From: Flavobacteriales bacterium
Lineage (GTDB): Bacteria > Bacteroidota > Bacteroidia > NS11-12g > UBA9320
Direction: 5' to 3'
DNA length: 64,000 nt
Assembly (NCBI GenBank): GCA_020635455.1
Contig: JACJZT010000002.1
Coordinates: 1-64,000, forward strand
Of this stretch, positions 28,570 through 37,349 are shown one piece after another. A program made the translations under genes and the position numbers. Position 1 is the stretch's first letter; every line of letters begins with the position of its first letter. Below the pieces are notes generated by a model. The model saw only the letters and a list, made by a program, of their open reading frames with translations, was not told the origin of the DNA and searched no databases.

Positions 28570-28946
28570 GCAACCACCCCTACTAAGAAACCACTTCGTT
28601 GAGTTTCAGCGCTAACGAGTTTCGTGCTGGAATAATTTTTATTCGAAGAATTGAAGAAATCAATGTAAAATGTGAACTTTGTAACTACATGATTTTCAGT
28701 ACCCATTTGTACCGTTAGTCAGAACCGTATTGGCTCTCTGCTAACTTGAAACTTCAGTGCCTTGATTGAACAGTTTTTTTTCAGACAGACAACAACCGAC
28801 ACTGCTTCTAATGCCTACGCTTCAAAAAATAAATTTGTAAAAAAACCCACCCTCTCCAACGCACATTGCACACATTTGCCTTTGCCTGCCAACACACAAA
28901 GCCAACCCGAAGGCAAAGTCAAAAGAGTGCAATCTCCTACGCTCTA
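28570..28946. other. non-coding stretch at the start of cassette 11
   Basis: No convincing gene is seen. The stretch contains a possible 8-bp stem, TTTGCCTT/AAGGCAAA, around 28877-28920, just beyond the end of the reverse-strand operon. It lacks a T tail on that strand, so I do not call it a terminator. Confidence 0.5.
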
Positions 28947-29288
28947 TTAAACCCAATCTATTCTGCCTTCACGAACAAAGAAGTGACTTTTGCATCCAAC
29001 TTTTCGCCAAACAGAAGGCGAGATTGTAATATTTCCTCTTTTAGTTACACGATATTTCCAACGAGGTTTAGTGTCTTGCAGAAGATTCAAAAGAATTGTT
29101 GAATCGCAACCGCAAGGACATTTAAAAGCTAAAGTGTCTGATTGGTTGCCTTCGGCAACAACCAACACTTTTCTTTCCGGGAGAAATTCCGGTAAATCTT
29201 TTACTAACTCAAAGTTGAACTTCGGAGAAGTATAGAAATGATATTTATGTCTAAACCACTCTGCTATTTTACGGATAAATTTCTTCAT
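28947..29288 (-). CDS. DUF6527-like small protein of a ubiquitin-like operon
   Basis: The 113-aa protein has a probable zinc-binding motif (FKCPCGCDSTILLNLL) and the conserved end GCKSHFFVREGRIDWV, which fit the DUF6527 family. Family members recur beside bacterial E1/E2/ubiquitin-like genes, although their exact part in conjugation is not settled. It overlaps the JAB-E1 gene by 4 bp (ATGA) and is the last gene of the reverse-strand cassette 11 operon. Confidence 0.7.
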   Translation of the reverse strand: MKKFIRKIAEWFRHKYHFYTSPKFNFELVKDLPEFLPERKVLVVAEGNQSDTLAFKCPCGCDSTILLNLLQDTKPRWKYRVTKRGNITISPSVWRKVGCKSHFFVREGRIDWV

Positions 29289-30691
29289 GACAGTTCGGGC
29301 ATTCTTAAAAATGGTTTACAATCTCCCCGACCAGCCCATTTCTCAGAACTTACATCCTGAAAAAAACTTTCTTCGGGAGCATTCTCAATACAACCGCTAC
29401 AATAATCCATCATCACTTTCGCATACTTAGAAGGAGCATCTTCTTTGAATTGATGTAATCTGTTCAGTAGTTCAACTACTGCCATGCTGCTAATTTGCAT
29501 GTTGATACTTATTACAGCCGGACGGTCAACATTTGCGTTATGGACATATCCAACCTTTTCCCTTTTAGCAAATTCTTTCGGGTCTTGTCTTAACAGACTA
29601 TCATCAAAAAGCCTTTTCTCTGTGTATAGTCCACGACTTAAAAGTGTTGAGCAAGTAGGTTGAATGTAATGAACGCTTGCAATAATGTTTTCAATTCCGC
29701 CATGACCATCAGCATCCAACCTTACGCCAATATCAAAGTATGGAATGAGATAAAAGTTTGTTAGTTGAGAAATCAAATGTCTTCCATCAACAGTATCAAC
29801 ACAACCAAAAATTGCATCGCAAGTAATCAGTTCAAGTACAGCGGCTTTGCTTTCAAATAAATTTGATGAGAATGAAATGACCTTCGTTCCTAAACCAATC
29901 TTCTCAATCGCATTGGATAACATTTCTGTTTTTGTTTTCTTATCAATTGCATCTTGCATTGTAGAATTTAAGATGCGGTTAAGATTTTTCTTTTCTATTT
30001 TATCGGGGTCAACTATTACAACGCAACCAACACCAAGCCTCACCAACTGTTCGATTGTTGGGCTTCCAGTTCCTGAACAACCTATGATTCCGATTTTCAT
30101 TTCTTTTAATTTGGAGTATGTTCCCTCACCAAATGCCTGAACAGTTCTCAATGAAAATTCGTCATTGGTTTTCTTTCTTCCATTATTCCAAATATGAATT
30201 ACATCTCCGGCAACTGAAATCTTGTTAAAAGGAAAATGATTTAAGTCAGGTGTAAATACACGACCAAAAATTTTCCCATCAGGCAACATAACTGCTGAAC
30301 CGTGAACACCATTGTAGTCACACCATCCAAATACAGAATTGAAAAATTCAAAATCCGACCTGTCATCAACTTCAGAAAATTTTGGATAACCACCGGGATG
30401 ACTGTGAATTTTTAAAATTGCCATGTTCTGCTTTTCAGCAATTTCAAGGAGGGGGATAATTTTTTCTGTTTTCCAATGAATATAATCTTCGTGCCGCTTG
30501 CATTCATTGTGCGGAATCAGTTCAACTTTATGAGCAAGCAAAACTGATAAGTCCTTTTTTTCGTGCCTTCCACAAAGAACCACAGCAACAGCCTCTTTCC
30601 CATCTCCGGGAAAGAGGTGATGCCGCAGTTGCAGAAAGTGTTTGCCGGATATTCTAAGCAGGTATTGCATGAGCCACTGGTCTTTTTTCAA
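29285..30691 (-). CDS. fused JAB deubiquitinase-like and E1 (ThiF-like) protein
   Basis: The N-terminal 165 residues form a JAB/MPN metalloprotease domain with the zinc motif HSHPGGYPKFSEVDDRSD (HxHP, then S and D). Residues about 200-440 are a ThiF/E1 adenylating domain: the nucleotide loop GIIGCSGTGSPTIEQLVRLG, then VDPDKIEKKNLNR. A candidate catalytic Cys is in IQPTCSTLLSRG. Such fusions activate a ubiquitin-like protein and may also trim or release it. It overlaps the multi-ubiquitin/E2 gene by 38 bp, so the two are surely co-translated. Activation of the neighbouring ubiquitin-like domain is the expected reaction (inference). Confidence 0.85.
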   Translation of the reverse strand: MKKDQWLMQYLLRISGKHFLQLRHHLFPGDGKEAVAVVLCGRHEKKDLSVLLAHKVELIPHNECKRHEDYIHWKTEKIIPLLEIAEKQNMAILKIHSHPGGYPKFSEVDDRSDFEFFNSVFGWCDYNGVHGSAVMLPDGKIFGRVFTPDLNHFPFNKISVAGDVIHIWNNGRKKTNDEFSLRTVQAFGEGTYSKLKEMKIGIIGCSGTGSPTIEQLVRLGVGCVVIVDPDKIEKKNLNRILNSTMQDAIDKKTKTEMLSNAIEKIGLGTKVISFSSNLFESKAAVLELITCDAIFGCVDTVDGRHLISQLTNFYLIPYFDIGVRLDADGHGGIENIIASVHYIQPTCSTLLSRGLYTEKRLFDDSLLRQDPKEFAKREKVGYVHNANVDRPAVISINMQISSMAVVELLNRLHQFKEDAPSKYAKVMMDYCSGCIENAPEESFFQDVSSEKWAGRGDCKPFLRMPELS

Positions 30692-31394
30692 ACTCTAATT
30701 GTAGCCAAGCATCGGCAAGCGGAATATGCGTTCCGAGATTATCAATATCTGGTCGCCAAGGATTTGCACCAGTCCGGTGCCTTGACCATTGTTGGAAATT
30801 TTTACCATCAATATGTGCAAGACTTAAAGCCCCAATCGGCTGACCATCTTTGCGACATAGTGCTGGAAAGAAATAAACCATATCCAATTGTGCTGTTGGA
30901 TAACCAGGACTCATCCTTACTCCCAAAATAGCTTCATTTACATTGTAGCCATTCGGAAGCGGATAGTTATGAATGAAAATCCATAAAGCCCCACCCAAAT
31001 TAGCAGCTTCCCAACTTAAGCCGAGACTTTCAAGAAAGGCTTCATCTTCATCCAAAAGGGTGAAGTCCCTTCGTGGGACTTCACCTTCTGTTTGGTCAAG
31101 CGGCAGTGTTTTGAATTTCTCAATACCGCATTCTGTTAAACAAACCTTTTGGTCGTTTGCAATTGTTACAACTTTACCGCCTTTAAACTTCTGACGAAGT
31201 TGAAATCGGTCTGGAGGTGTTTTACCGGTAAGCATTAAGATTTCTCTGCCGGTCATACATTCTTTATCAACCACATATTTTTCGCGGTCAATAATGATTC
31301 GATACTTCCTTCCTTTCGGAGGAGTGTGGTCGTGCAAAGTGCACCACTCAATGTCAATGACTTCATCGTCAAGACTGAATTTTAAATTTTCCAT
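30654..31394 (-). CDS. multiubiquitin-domain and prokaryotic E2-like fusion
   Basis: The 246-aa protein has an N-terminal ubiquitin-like domain of the multiubiquitin type (KYRIIIDREKYVVDKECM, then FQLRQKFKGGKVVTI, about residues 30-100). A C-terminal E2-like domain of the Prok-E2_E type follows (about 115-240), with GYPTAQLDMVYFFPAL and WSRHRTGANPW as landmarks. Cys in PALCRKDG is a candidate thioester residue. Having the modifier and E2 in one chain is known in bacterial ubiquitin-like operons. It is followed by the JAB-E1 gene. Confidence 0.8.
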   Translation of the reverse strand: MENLKFSLDDEVIDIEWCTLHDHTPPKGRKYRIIIDREKYVVDKECMTGREILMLTGKTPPDRFQLRQKFKGGKVVTIANDQKVCLTECGIEKFKTLPLDQTEGEVPRRDFTLLDEDEAFLESLGLSWEAANLGGALWIFIHNYPLPNGYNVNEAILGVRMSPGYPTAQLDMVYFFPALCRKDGQPIGALSLAHIDGKNFQQWSRHRTGANPWRPDIDNLGTHIPLADAWLQLEFEKRPVAHAIPA

Positions 31395-31668
31395 TTTTAA
31401 ATTGTTTTTGGAAATGAATTAATGTCCTCAACCTTTTTCGGGCAGCGAGAGGTTACATCAGCCCAGACGGGAGTTTCGGGTTCATTTGTGAGGTTTGCGA
31501 AAAACCCCTTACTTTGCACTCGAAACAAAAAGGGAACTTTGAGGTGATAAGCCTCGAATGGAAGTCTGCAAAAACTTTAACCCTTGCGTTAACCCAATCA
31601 TCTGCGTCACCATTTTGATTGGGTTTTTTATTTTATGTTGTATCGGCTATTTTAATTTTCATTTTTGG
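31395..31668. other. 274-bp gap between the IetS-like and ubiquitin-like genes
   Basis: The only sizeable break in the cassette 11 operon. No gene longer than about 34 codons with a proper start is seen on either strand, and no TAnnTTTG promoter is visible for the ubiquitin-like genes. It contains the hairpin annotated at 31591-31634. Confidence 0.5.
31591..31634 (+). terminator. rho-independent terminator-like hairpin reading on the + strand
   Basis: AACCCAATCA (31591-31600) pairs perfectly with TGATTGGGTT (31616-31625), and a T run follows (31624-31629, then TTTT). The T tail is only on the + strand, opposite to all genes of this cassette, so it would end an antisense or small-RNA transcript. 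Confidence 0.5.
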
Positions 31669-34005
31669 CTATTTAATGAGTACTCTTTCATCCACTTTAA
31701 TGTTTTCGTGGATGAAGTTGAATTTGGTTAAGAGATTTGATACTTCATCGTAAACTTTCCCGCTGCCTTTTGTATCTTTTATTGTTACAATCAGTGCAAA
31801 CTCCTGACTGGTATTTTTACCATCCTTAATTCTCGATTCAAAATTATTTCGGAAGGCGGCTTCAAGTTTCAGATACCATTGGCGTTCCTCAGGCAGAGCA
31901 AATTTTTGTGTTGCCTCTCTTAATTCTTCTAAATCAATGCACCACTTTTTGACAGGAACAAATTGGTCTCTGTAGCCATTCCTATAGCTTTTTAAAAACC
32001 TTTCTGCTTTGAACATTGATGATGCAGACTTTTGTTTCAGCGAACTGTATAACGAAGGGAGAAGTAAATTTTGAGCATCCTCTATATCAATCGGGTTTCT
32101 ATTTACTCTACTTTCTACTTCAACCTTTCTTGCATAAGTTCCTAATGCAACATCTATATCACTCTGAATGTATTCTGCACCTTGATAAGAATCTACATCG
32201 GGAGCAGTTACAAGCGTAATTTTAATTTGTCCATAGAAATAACCGTTGTCAGCCAACGAAGAAGGGAATGGGAAGTCCATTATTTTAATATGCGAACCTT
32301 TATCAACTGCATCCATCAGAATCAGTGTAACTTCATTCGGGTCATTGAATAGGATGTCTCCAATTTTTGTTGGAAGCCCAAATCCGATTTGGTTAATTCT
32401 GTTTTCAAGAACATCTTCAAATTCTTCTGGATGGCTTGATGAGTGAACGAGCAATGCTTTTATCAGAAGCGGATTAAATTCCTCTTTGAGTGAACCCGCT
32501 AACTCAGCAGCCAATGCAGCAACACGAGGTGTGGAATAACTTGTCCCTACTGCTTTACTTATTTTACCGTCAGCAGAAAAAGATTTCACACCGTTCACAA
32601 CAACTTTTCCATCCTTAACACCGGCATTGCCACCATAGTGAACCAAGTCAGGTTTTATCACATCTGCTACACCCGGCCCGACCATTGAAAAAGGAGAAGG
32701 ATGATTTACTGGTGATAAATCGTGCTCACCCTTTTCATGAGCAATAGAACCAACAACTAAAGTCCTGATACTTTCTGATGCTTGTGTAATTCTTCCTCTT
32801 GGTGCGGCTTTAACAAAGTTGCTACAATTGCCTGCCGCCTTAACTATTAAAACATTGTATTCATCTTGCAGTTCATCAAGGAATTTTGCGAAATCCGAAT
32901 ACTGGTTGTCATCAATAGACTGAGGATGCCCAAGTGAAAAATTCCAGATTTTAACTTCTGGAAATTTCAAAATAGCATTTCTCATAGCCTCAACCATTAT
33001 GTATTCATCAATAACTCCAAATTTCTCATCGGGATAAACTACGGCTTCAATTATTCTAAATGGTTTCGTTCCAGTCCACTCTTTTCCCTCAAGTTGGTCA
33101 CCATAATTGATAATTCCTGCTATAAAAGTCCCATGATTCACATGATACCCGTATTCAGGAAAAGCAACATGTTTGCCAGCCTTCCACTCTTTTAGGTGCT
33201 CAATATCACTTATACCTTCATCAAAAATTCCAATCTTAAAATACTCAAACCCTTCAATCGGGTTTTTTATCTCTACAATTTCCTCATGAACTAAATCTTG
33301 TTTAACCAGTTGAATTGAGGGCATCGGTTTTATCGAAAAAATGCTCTCGCTTTCATTGAAGTTAGTTAACCCCTGTGGTTTAATACTCGAAATACGGTAT
33401 AGGATTAAGTCTTTTGTGTAGTTGAGTTTTTGAAATTTCACTCCCAACTTTTCGCAAAGCGTTTCAAAACTTCTTTCAGCAATTTCATTCAATTTAAAAT
33501 CACCGTAGTTTATCAAACGAACTTTTAAATCACCATCAAAATTTTCTTCCAAGTCAATCAGCGGTTGAAAATCTTCGGCTTCTTCAATAGCAGAAATTCC
33601 AAGAGCATTGCGTTCTAAGTCTGCAATCTTGGCTTCAATCGCTGCAAGGTCCTTAGCGTCTTCAATTTTAACGAGCAACTGATTATCGCCAATTAAACCT
33701 ATGAGGTTTACCTTTCTTGAAGTGTTGAATATCTTTCCTATCTCACCACGAAAAGTTTTTGCCAGAGCATCTTCATTTATTTTCAACTTGACAACTGTTG
33801 GCAAATAATTATTTGCTTCTGCTTTACGACTTATCTTTTGAGTAAGCCCACCAAAATATCCTCGGAAATAATTGGAACGAGTTTGCAATGCCTCACCTTG
33901 CAGTTTAAATCTGCCTCCAGAGTTTTCACCAATGACAGCAAGATTGTTCAGCAACTTGTCATTATCTCTTTTCTTAAAGAGTTTAATCGGAAGATTCTTT
34001 GCCAT
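31669..34005 (-). CDS. subtilisin-like serine protease, IetS-like
   Basis: The 778-aa protein has an S8 protease domain. The catalytic Asp is near residue 262 (GIFDEGISD), the His near 291 (NHGTFIAGI), the oxyanion Asn in KAAGNCSNF and the Ser near 489 (AVGTSYSTPRVAAL). There is no signal peptide, so it is cytoplasmic. A long N-terminal region (about 250 residues) precedes the protease domain. Cytoplasmic subtilases paired with an AAA+ ATPase form the IetAS module, first named on Agrobacterium plasmids and later counted among anti-phage systems. The ATPase gene ends 3 nt upstream, consistent with that pair. Activation of the protease on phage infection is an inference. Confidence 0.83.
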   Translation of the reverse strand: MAKNLPIKLFKKRDNDKLLNNLAVIGENSGGRFKLQGEALQTRSNYFRGYFGGLTQKISRKAEANNYLPTVVKLKINEDALAKTFRGEIGKIFNTSRKVNLIGLIGDNQLLVKIEDAKDLAAIEAKIADLERNALGISAIEEAEDFQPLIDLEENFDGDLKVRLINYGDFKLNEIAERSFETLCEKLGVKFQKLNYTKDLILYRISSIKPQGLTNFNESESIFSIKPMPSIQLVKQDLVHEEIVEIKNPIEGFEYFKIGIFDEGISDIEHLKEWKAGKHVAFPEYGYHVNHGTFIAGIINYGDQLEGKEWTGTKPFRIIEAVVYPDEKFGVIDEYIMVEAMRNAILKFPEVKIWNFSLGHPQSIDDNQYSDFAKFLDELQDEYNVLIVKAAGNCSNFVKAAPRGRITQASESIRTLVVGSIAHEKGEHDLSPVNHPSPFSMVGPGVADVIKPDLVHYGGNAGVKDGKVVVNGVKSFSADGKISKAVGTSYSTPRVAALAAELAGSLKEEFNPLLIKALLVHSSSHPEEFEDVLENRINQIGFGLPTKIGDILFNDPNEVTLILMDAVDKGSHIKIMDFPFPSSLADNGYFYGQIKITLVTAPDVDSYQGAEYIQSDIDVALGTYARKVEVESRVNRNPIDIEDAQNLLLPSLYSSLKQKSASSMFKAERFLKSYRNGYRDQFVPVKKWCIDLEELREATQKFALPEERQWYLKLEAAFRNNFESRIKDGKNTSQEFALIVTIKDTKGSGKVYDEVSNLLTKFNFIHENIKVDERVLIK

Positions 34006-34008
34006 TGT

Positions 34009-35100
34009 TTAATCTTTTAGGTTGTTTCTGATTTGGCGAATAGACACATTCAATAAGTCTGCTATCTGCAACTTTGGAATGCCATTGTCACTAAGGTATT
34101 TGATTAATTCCTCAGCGGAATATTTTCCGTGAGTATCGAACTGAAAGTTTTCAATCAATAAATCTTCTGCAGAAACGGTTTCTCTACCATTCACTACCGA
34201 TTGTGTGATTGCATTATTAATAATGCTACGAATATCTGACGGAGATTTTTTTGCAAAGAGTTGAATTACCCTTTCGTATTTCTTTTTATCGCTTTGCAAT
34301 TCAGTAGCAAATTTTCCAAGATACATTTCCATTATTTTACTTATCCCTTCGGCATTTGGCTGAACAACTTCAATCACAGTATTAAATCTTCTCCAAATTG
34401 CTTTATCTAATAATTCAGGATGATTTGTCGCGGCAATCAGCACATTGTTCTGAGTGAACATATCTATGTTTTGGATCAAACTGTTTATCACTCGTTTCAA
34501 TTCTCCCATTTCATGTTGGTCGTCTCTTGCTTTTGCAATAGCATCAAATTCATCAAGGAATAAAATACATGGTTTGCTATCAGCGTATTCAAAAATCTTT
34601 CTGATGTTCTTTGAAGTGTTACCCAACAGAGAAGAAATAACAGCATCTAATCTTGCTATAACAAGTGGCAGTCCGGTTTCGGTAGAAATAAATTTGGCAA
34701 TTGTAGTTTTTCCAACTCCCGGTGCACCGTAAATAAGCAATGTGTTCTGTGCAACAAAACCCATCTGCTTAATTTTATCACGATGCTTAACAACCTTGAT
34801 AAAGTCGGCAACCTTCCTTTCAATGCTTTCAGGCAGGACTACATCCAAATCAGACTGTGCCGGATTAAACACATCAACAATGCTCATTCGAGTTTCTTGG
34901 TCAACAGGAGCAGTTGTAAGTAGTTGCTCCATTGTCAAAGAACTCACAGCCTTATTACTCAACAAATTTCTTATTCCCTTTGCAAGTTGCTTATCACCCT
35001 CAGACTCTAATTTCTCAGCTAACTTCTTTGCGTAGAGAACAACTTTCGTTGGTTCTTTCTTAAGACCGCCTTCAATTATTTTAATGATTTCAGTATACAT
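34009..35100 (-). CDS. AAA+ ATPase, IetA-like
   Basis: The 363-aa protein has a classical AAA+ core: Walker A IYGAPGVGKTTIAKF, Walker B CILFLDEFDAIAK and an arginine-finger region NHPELLDKAIWRRF. A small C-terminal winged-helix-like part (YSAEELIKYLSDNGIPKLQI) follows. It is the upstream partner of the subtilase. The ATG at 35100 is chosen because a promoter ends just before it; an in-frame ATG at 35142 lies inside the promoter. As the first gene it probably controls expression of all five genes of cassette 11, with the gap at 31395-31668 as a possible break. Confidence 0.85.
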   Translation of the reverse strand: MYTEIIKIIEGGLKKEPTKVVLYAKKLAEKLESEGDKQLAKGIRNLLSNKAVSSLTMEQLLTTAPVDQETRMSIVDVFNPAQSDLDVVLPESIERKVADFIKVVKHRDKIKQMGFVAQNTLLIYGAPGVGKTTIAKFISTETGLPLVIARLDAVISSLLGNTSKNIRKIFEYADSKPCILFLDEFDAIAKARDDQHEMGELKRVINSLIQNIDMFTQNNVLIAATNHPELLDKAIWRRFNTVIEVVQPNAEGISKIMEMYLGKFATELQSDKKKYERVIQLFAKKSPSDIRSIINNAITQSVVNGRETVSAEDLLIENFQFDTHGKYSAEELIKYLSDNGIPKLQIADLLNVSIRQIRNNLKD

Positions 35101-35129
35101 GCTGTTACAGTTTGTAAAGTATTTTGACG

Positions 35130-35162
35130 CAAAAATAAGCATAAGTGTTTCACAAAAACAAA
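35130..35162 (-). promoter_or_regulatory. promoter of the IetAS operon
   Basis: On the minus strand TTTG (35159-35162), 21 nt and TATTTTTG (35130-35137) match the Bacteroidota consensus, giving a start near 35125 and a leader of about 25 nt. It shows that this reversed operon has its own promoter and does not need the integron's. Confidence 0.55.
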
Positions 35163-35265
35163 TTTTTGATACATTTTATTTAAATTCGTTACAAATATAT
35201 CGTTTATCGTAACACAAGGCACATATAATGATACGGCAAAAAGATAAAAAAGACAGACAACGCAG

Positions 35266-35335
35266 GAAAAAATACACTCTTAAAATCCGCTTCAAACCAT
35301 CCCATGAACCAAAGCTTTTAAGAGAGTATTTTTTC
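35266..35335. repeat. 20-bp imperfect inverted repeat (19 of 20 paired)
   Basis: Arm 35266-35285 (starting GAAAAAATAC) is complementary to 35316-35335 with one mismatch, around a 30-nt loop. Runs of A and T at the outer ends make it terminator-like on both strands. It lies between the IetAS promoter and attC11 and may insulate the operon from neighbouring transcription. Confidence 0.55.
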
Positions 35336-35493
35336 GCCACCCCAAAAATCCACCCTTCACTTTTTTACAAATTTATTTTTTCCATCGCATGGGTTTCTAC
35401 AAACTTGATCCGACACCGCCTTGAATGTAAATCGCATTTACATACCATCTTGCTAACATAAAATATGACAGCTTCGTATGAACAGCAGGCAGC

Positions 35494-35622
35494 AGGTAAC
35501 AGCACCTACAAAAGACGCTTACTTTATTGGTTTGGAAAGCTTCATCTTCGGTCGTAAATTTGTCTAAGGACAATGCTTAACGTCTCCGGAAACGCGCCTC
35601 ATGTAGCTGCAGACCGTTACAG
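35494..35622 (+). other. attC11 integron recombination site (arm family B)
   Basis: R'' AGGTAAC (35494-35500; extended GCAGGTAAC) is the complement of cassette 11's start GTTACCTGC, 6.9 kb away. R' is GTTACAG (35616-35622). Promoter-like module: TTTG 35531-35534, 20 nt, TAAATTTG 35555-35562. Confidence 0.9.
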
Positions 35623-35699
35623 GTAACGCCTTTCAGAAATTGTCATAGGATTAATGTTTATAATAATAATTTCTTACAAGAACCTATATTTGAGAATTC

Positions 35700-36584
35700 A
35701 TGGTTGGAAATAATAAAAAACAAGCTGAATTCGTAAAATGGTTTGGTCCTCTTCTTGATGCATTAAGACAATTAGGAGGCTCAGCAAAACCGCGTGAAGC
35801 GTCTGATAAAATTGCAGAAAACCTAAACTTAAAAGATGAACGATTGAACGAGGTTCTTAATTCTGGACAATCTAGATATTATAATCAAGTTGCTTGGGCA
35901 AGGCAATATTTGGCTTGGGAAGGTTTATTAGATACTTCTCAGCATGGCATTTGGGCTTTATCGCCAATTGGTGAGAAAACTGTTCTTGACGAAAATAAGG
36001 CTAGGAAAATATTTTTAAAATGGGTTGATATACATAGAAAAGCTAAAAAGGAAAAATCAGTTAGTGAAATTATAGATGACCAAGAAGAAAGTGAACCAGA
36101 CGAAATGGAAACGAGTTTTAAATCTGACTTACTTCAGGTTTTGCAAAGTTTAACTCCGAATGGTTTTGAGCGAATCTGTCAGCGATTGTTAAGAGAATCT
36201 GGCTTTGAAAAAGTAACAGTTACTGGCCAATCACATGACGGAGGCATAGATGGTTATGGAACATTGGAAATCAATCCTTTTGTAAGTTTCAAAGTTTTAT
36301 TTCAATGCAAAAGATATAAAGGTACAGTTTCAAGGGCACAAGTTGGAGATTTTCGAAACGCAATGATAGGCCGAGCAGAAAAAGGAATAATAATGACTAC
36401 TGGTACATTTTCGTCTGATGCAATAAGAGAAGCAAACAGAGAAGGTGCGCCACAAATAGAACTTGTGGACGGTAAAAAATTAATTGAAATGTTTGAAAGA
36501 GCAGAACTTGGAGTTAAACCAATAACAGTTTATGAAGTCGACTTGCCATTCTTTGCGCCATATATTGCGAAAAGTAATAGTTAA
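35700..36584 (+). CDS. mrr: Mrr-type restriction endonuclease (type IV-like)
   Basis: The 294-aa protein has an N-terminal winged-helix Mrr_N domain (about residues 8-100; WARQYLAWEGLLD, HGIWALSPIGE) and a C-terminal Mrr catalytic domain (about 150-275). The PD-(D/E)XK core is seen as GFEKVTVTGQSHDGGIDG (catalytic Asp), FQCKRYKG (QxK) and GIIMTTGTFSSDA. Length and order are as in Mrr, which cuts DNA carrying foreign methylation. It is the only gene of cassette 12. A TATATTTG element at 35685-35692 sits only 7 nt before the ATG but lacks a good -33 element. Confidence 0.9.
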   Translation: MVGNNKKQAEFVKWFGPLLDALRQLGGSAKPREASDKIAENLNLKDERLNEVLNSGQSRYYNQVAWARQYLAWEGLLDTSQHGIWALSPIGEKTVLDENKARKIFLKWVDIHRKAKKEKSVSEIIDDQEESEPDEMETSFKSDLLQVLQSLTPNGFERICQRLLRESGFEKVTVTGQSHDGGIDGYGTLEINPFVSFKVLFQCKRYKGTVSRAQVGDFRNAMIGRAEKGIIMTTGTFSSDAIREANREGAPQIELVDGKKLIEMFERAELGVKPITVYEVDLPFFAPYIAKSNS

Positions 36585-36610
36585 TTATTTGAAAAGAGGG
36601 TAGGCGCAAC

Positions 36611-36739
36611 CTGTAACACAGGGCTAGCGCAATGCTTGCTTTGTAGATTGTGAAAGTTCCTTCTTCCAACTATTTTCGCATAAAAGTGAAACATTACGTT
36701 TCCGTAAAACGCACAGCGCCAGCCCTGAGACCGTTAGGC
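36611..36739 (+). other. attC12 integron recombination site (arm family G)
   Basis: R'' CTGTAAC (36611-36617; extended ACCTGTAAC) is the complement of cassette 12's start GTTACAGGT. R' is GTTAGGC (36733-36739). The left arm is ACAGGGCTAGCGCAATGC. Its central module is the only one that departs from the rule: ATTG 36647-36650, 20 nt, TATTTTCG 36671-36678. Confidence 0.88.
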
Positions 36740-37126
36740 TGCATGTTTTTAAACATATTTTTCTTCAAAGGAAGTTTATTGAGCTTGGAGATCTTTTTCT
36801 AAGTTTTATTATTGAAGAACCCTTTGTCTAAGGGATATTTTTGTTCCCTTGTATAAACAGTAAATTACGGCAGAGCTTGGTTAATTTGCTTCCTCAAGAG
36901 ACTTCTTCTAAATAAATTCGTGAAGAACTTTGATCTTCCCCAAAACATAAAGGTAAAACAAACCTTGGTCAAGCAGCCCTTATGCCAACAGCTCCGCAAA
37001 CTTCGCATGCTTCGTTTATGGCATAAGTTCAACTTTTACCTTACGGACTTTCGTGAGAAGAAATTCTCCTATGCTCAAACTAAGACAAACTCAGAACTGG
37101 TGCTACCTTGAACGTTTTTTCACGCC
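36734..37126. repeat. 393-bp cassette body, copy 2 of 3 (cassette 13)
   Basis: Same length as copies 1 and 3. It is identical to copy 1 over the 3' half and close to copy 3 throughout, and it keeps the same terminal GTTAGGC/GCCTAAC pair. It differs from the others in the attC cores on both sides (families G and F). Confidence 0.85.
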
Positions 37127-37255
37127 GCCTAACAGCACCTACAAGAAATGCTGTTTTGTAGGTTTGGAAAGCTTCTTTATCTCACATACATTTGACTACA
37201 TGAAACGAATCCGTCTCCGGAACTCCGCACTTCTTGTAGCTGCAGACCGTTACCG
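37127..37255 (+). other. attC13 integron recombination site (arm family F)
   Basis: R'' GCCTAAC (37127-37133) is the complement of cassette 13's start GTTAGGC. R' is GTTACCG (37249-37255). The left arm is GCACCTACAAGAAATGC. Promoter-like module: TTTG 37163-37166, 20 nt, TACATTTG 37187-37194. Confidence 0.9.
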
Positions 37256-37349
37256 GTAACCTCGCTCACGTCGCTTAAAGTTATTAATCTAATAATTAAT
37301 TGTAGAAGGTTGTTTCTCTTCTTAACTCAATTAAAAAAAAAATAAACCT

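Noticed and set aside
28603..28712. A second, degenerate attC after attC10 (GCGCTAAC ... ACCGTTAG).
   Set aside because: The would-be arms do not pair and there is no TAnnTTTG at 20 nt; cassette 11's ends match attC10 and attC11 without it.
35228..35461. A Lys/Arg-rich 77-codon frame before attC11.
   Set aside because: It crosses the 20-bp inverted repeat and has low-complexity composition and no family similarity.
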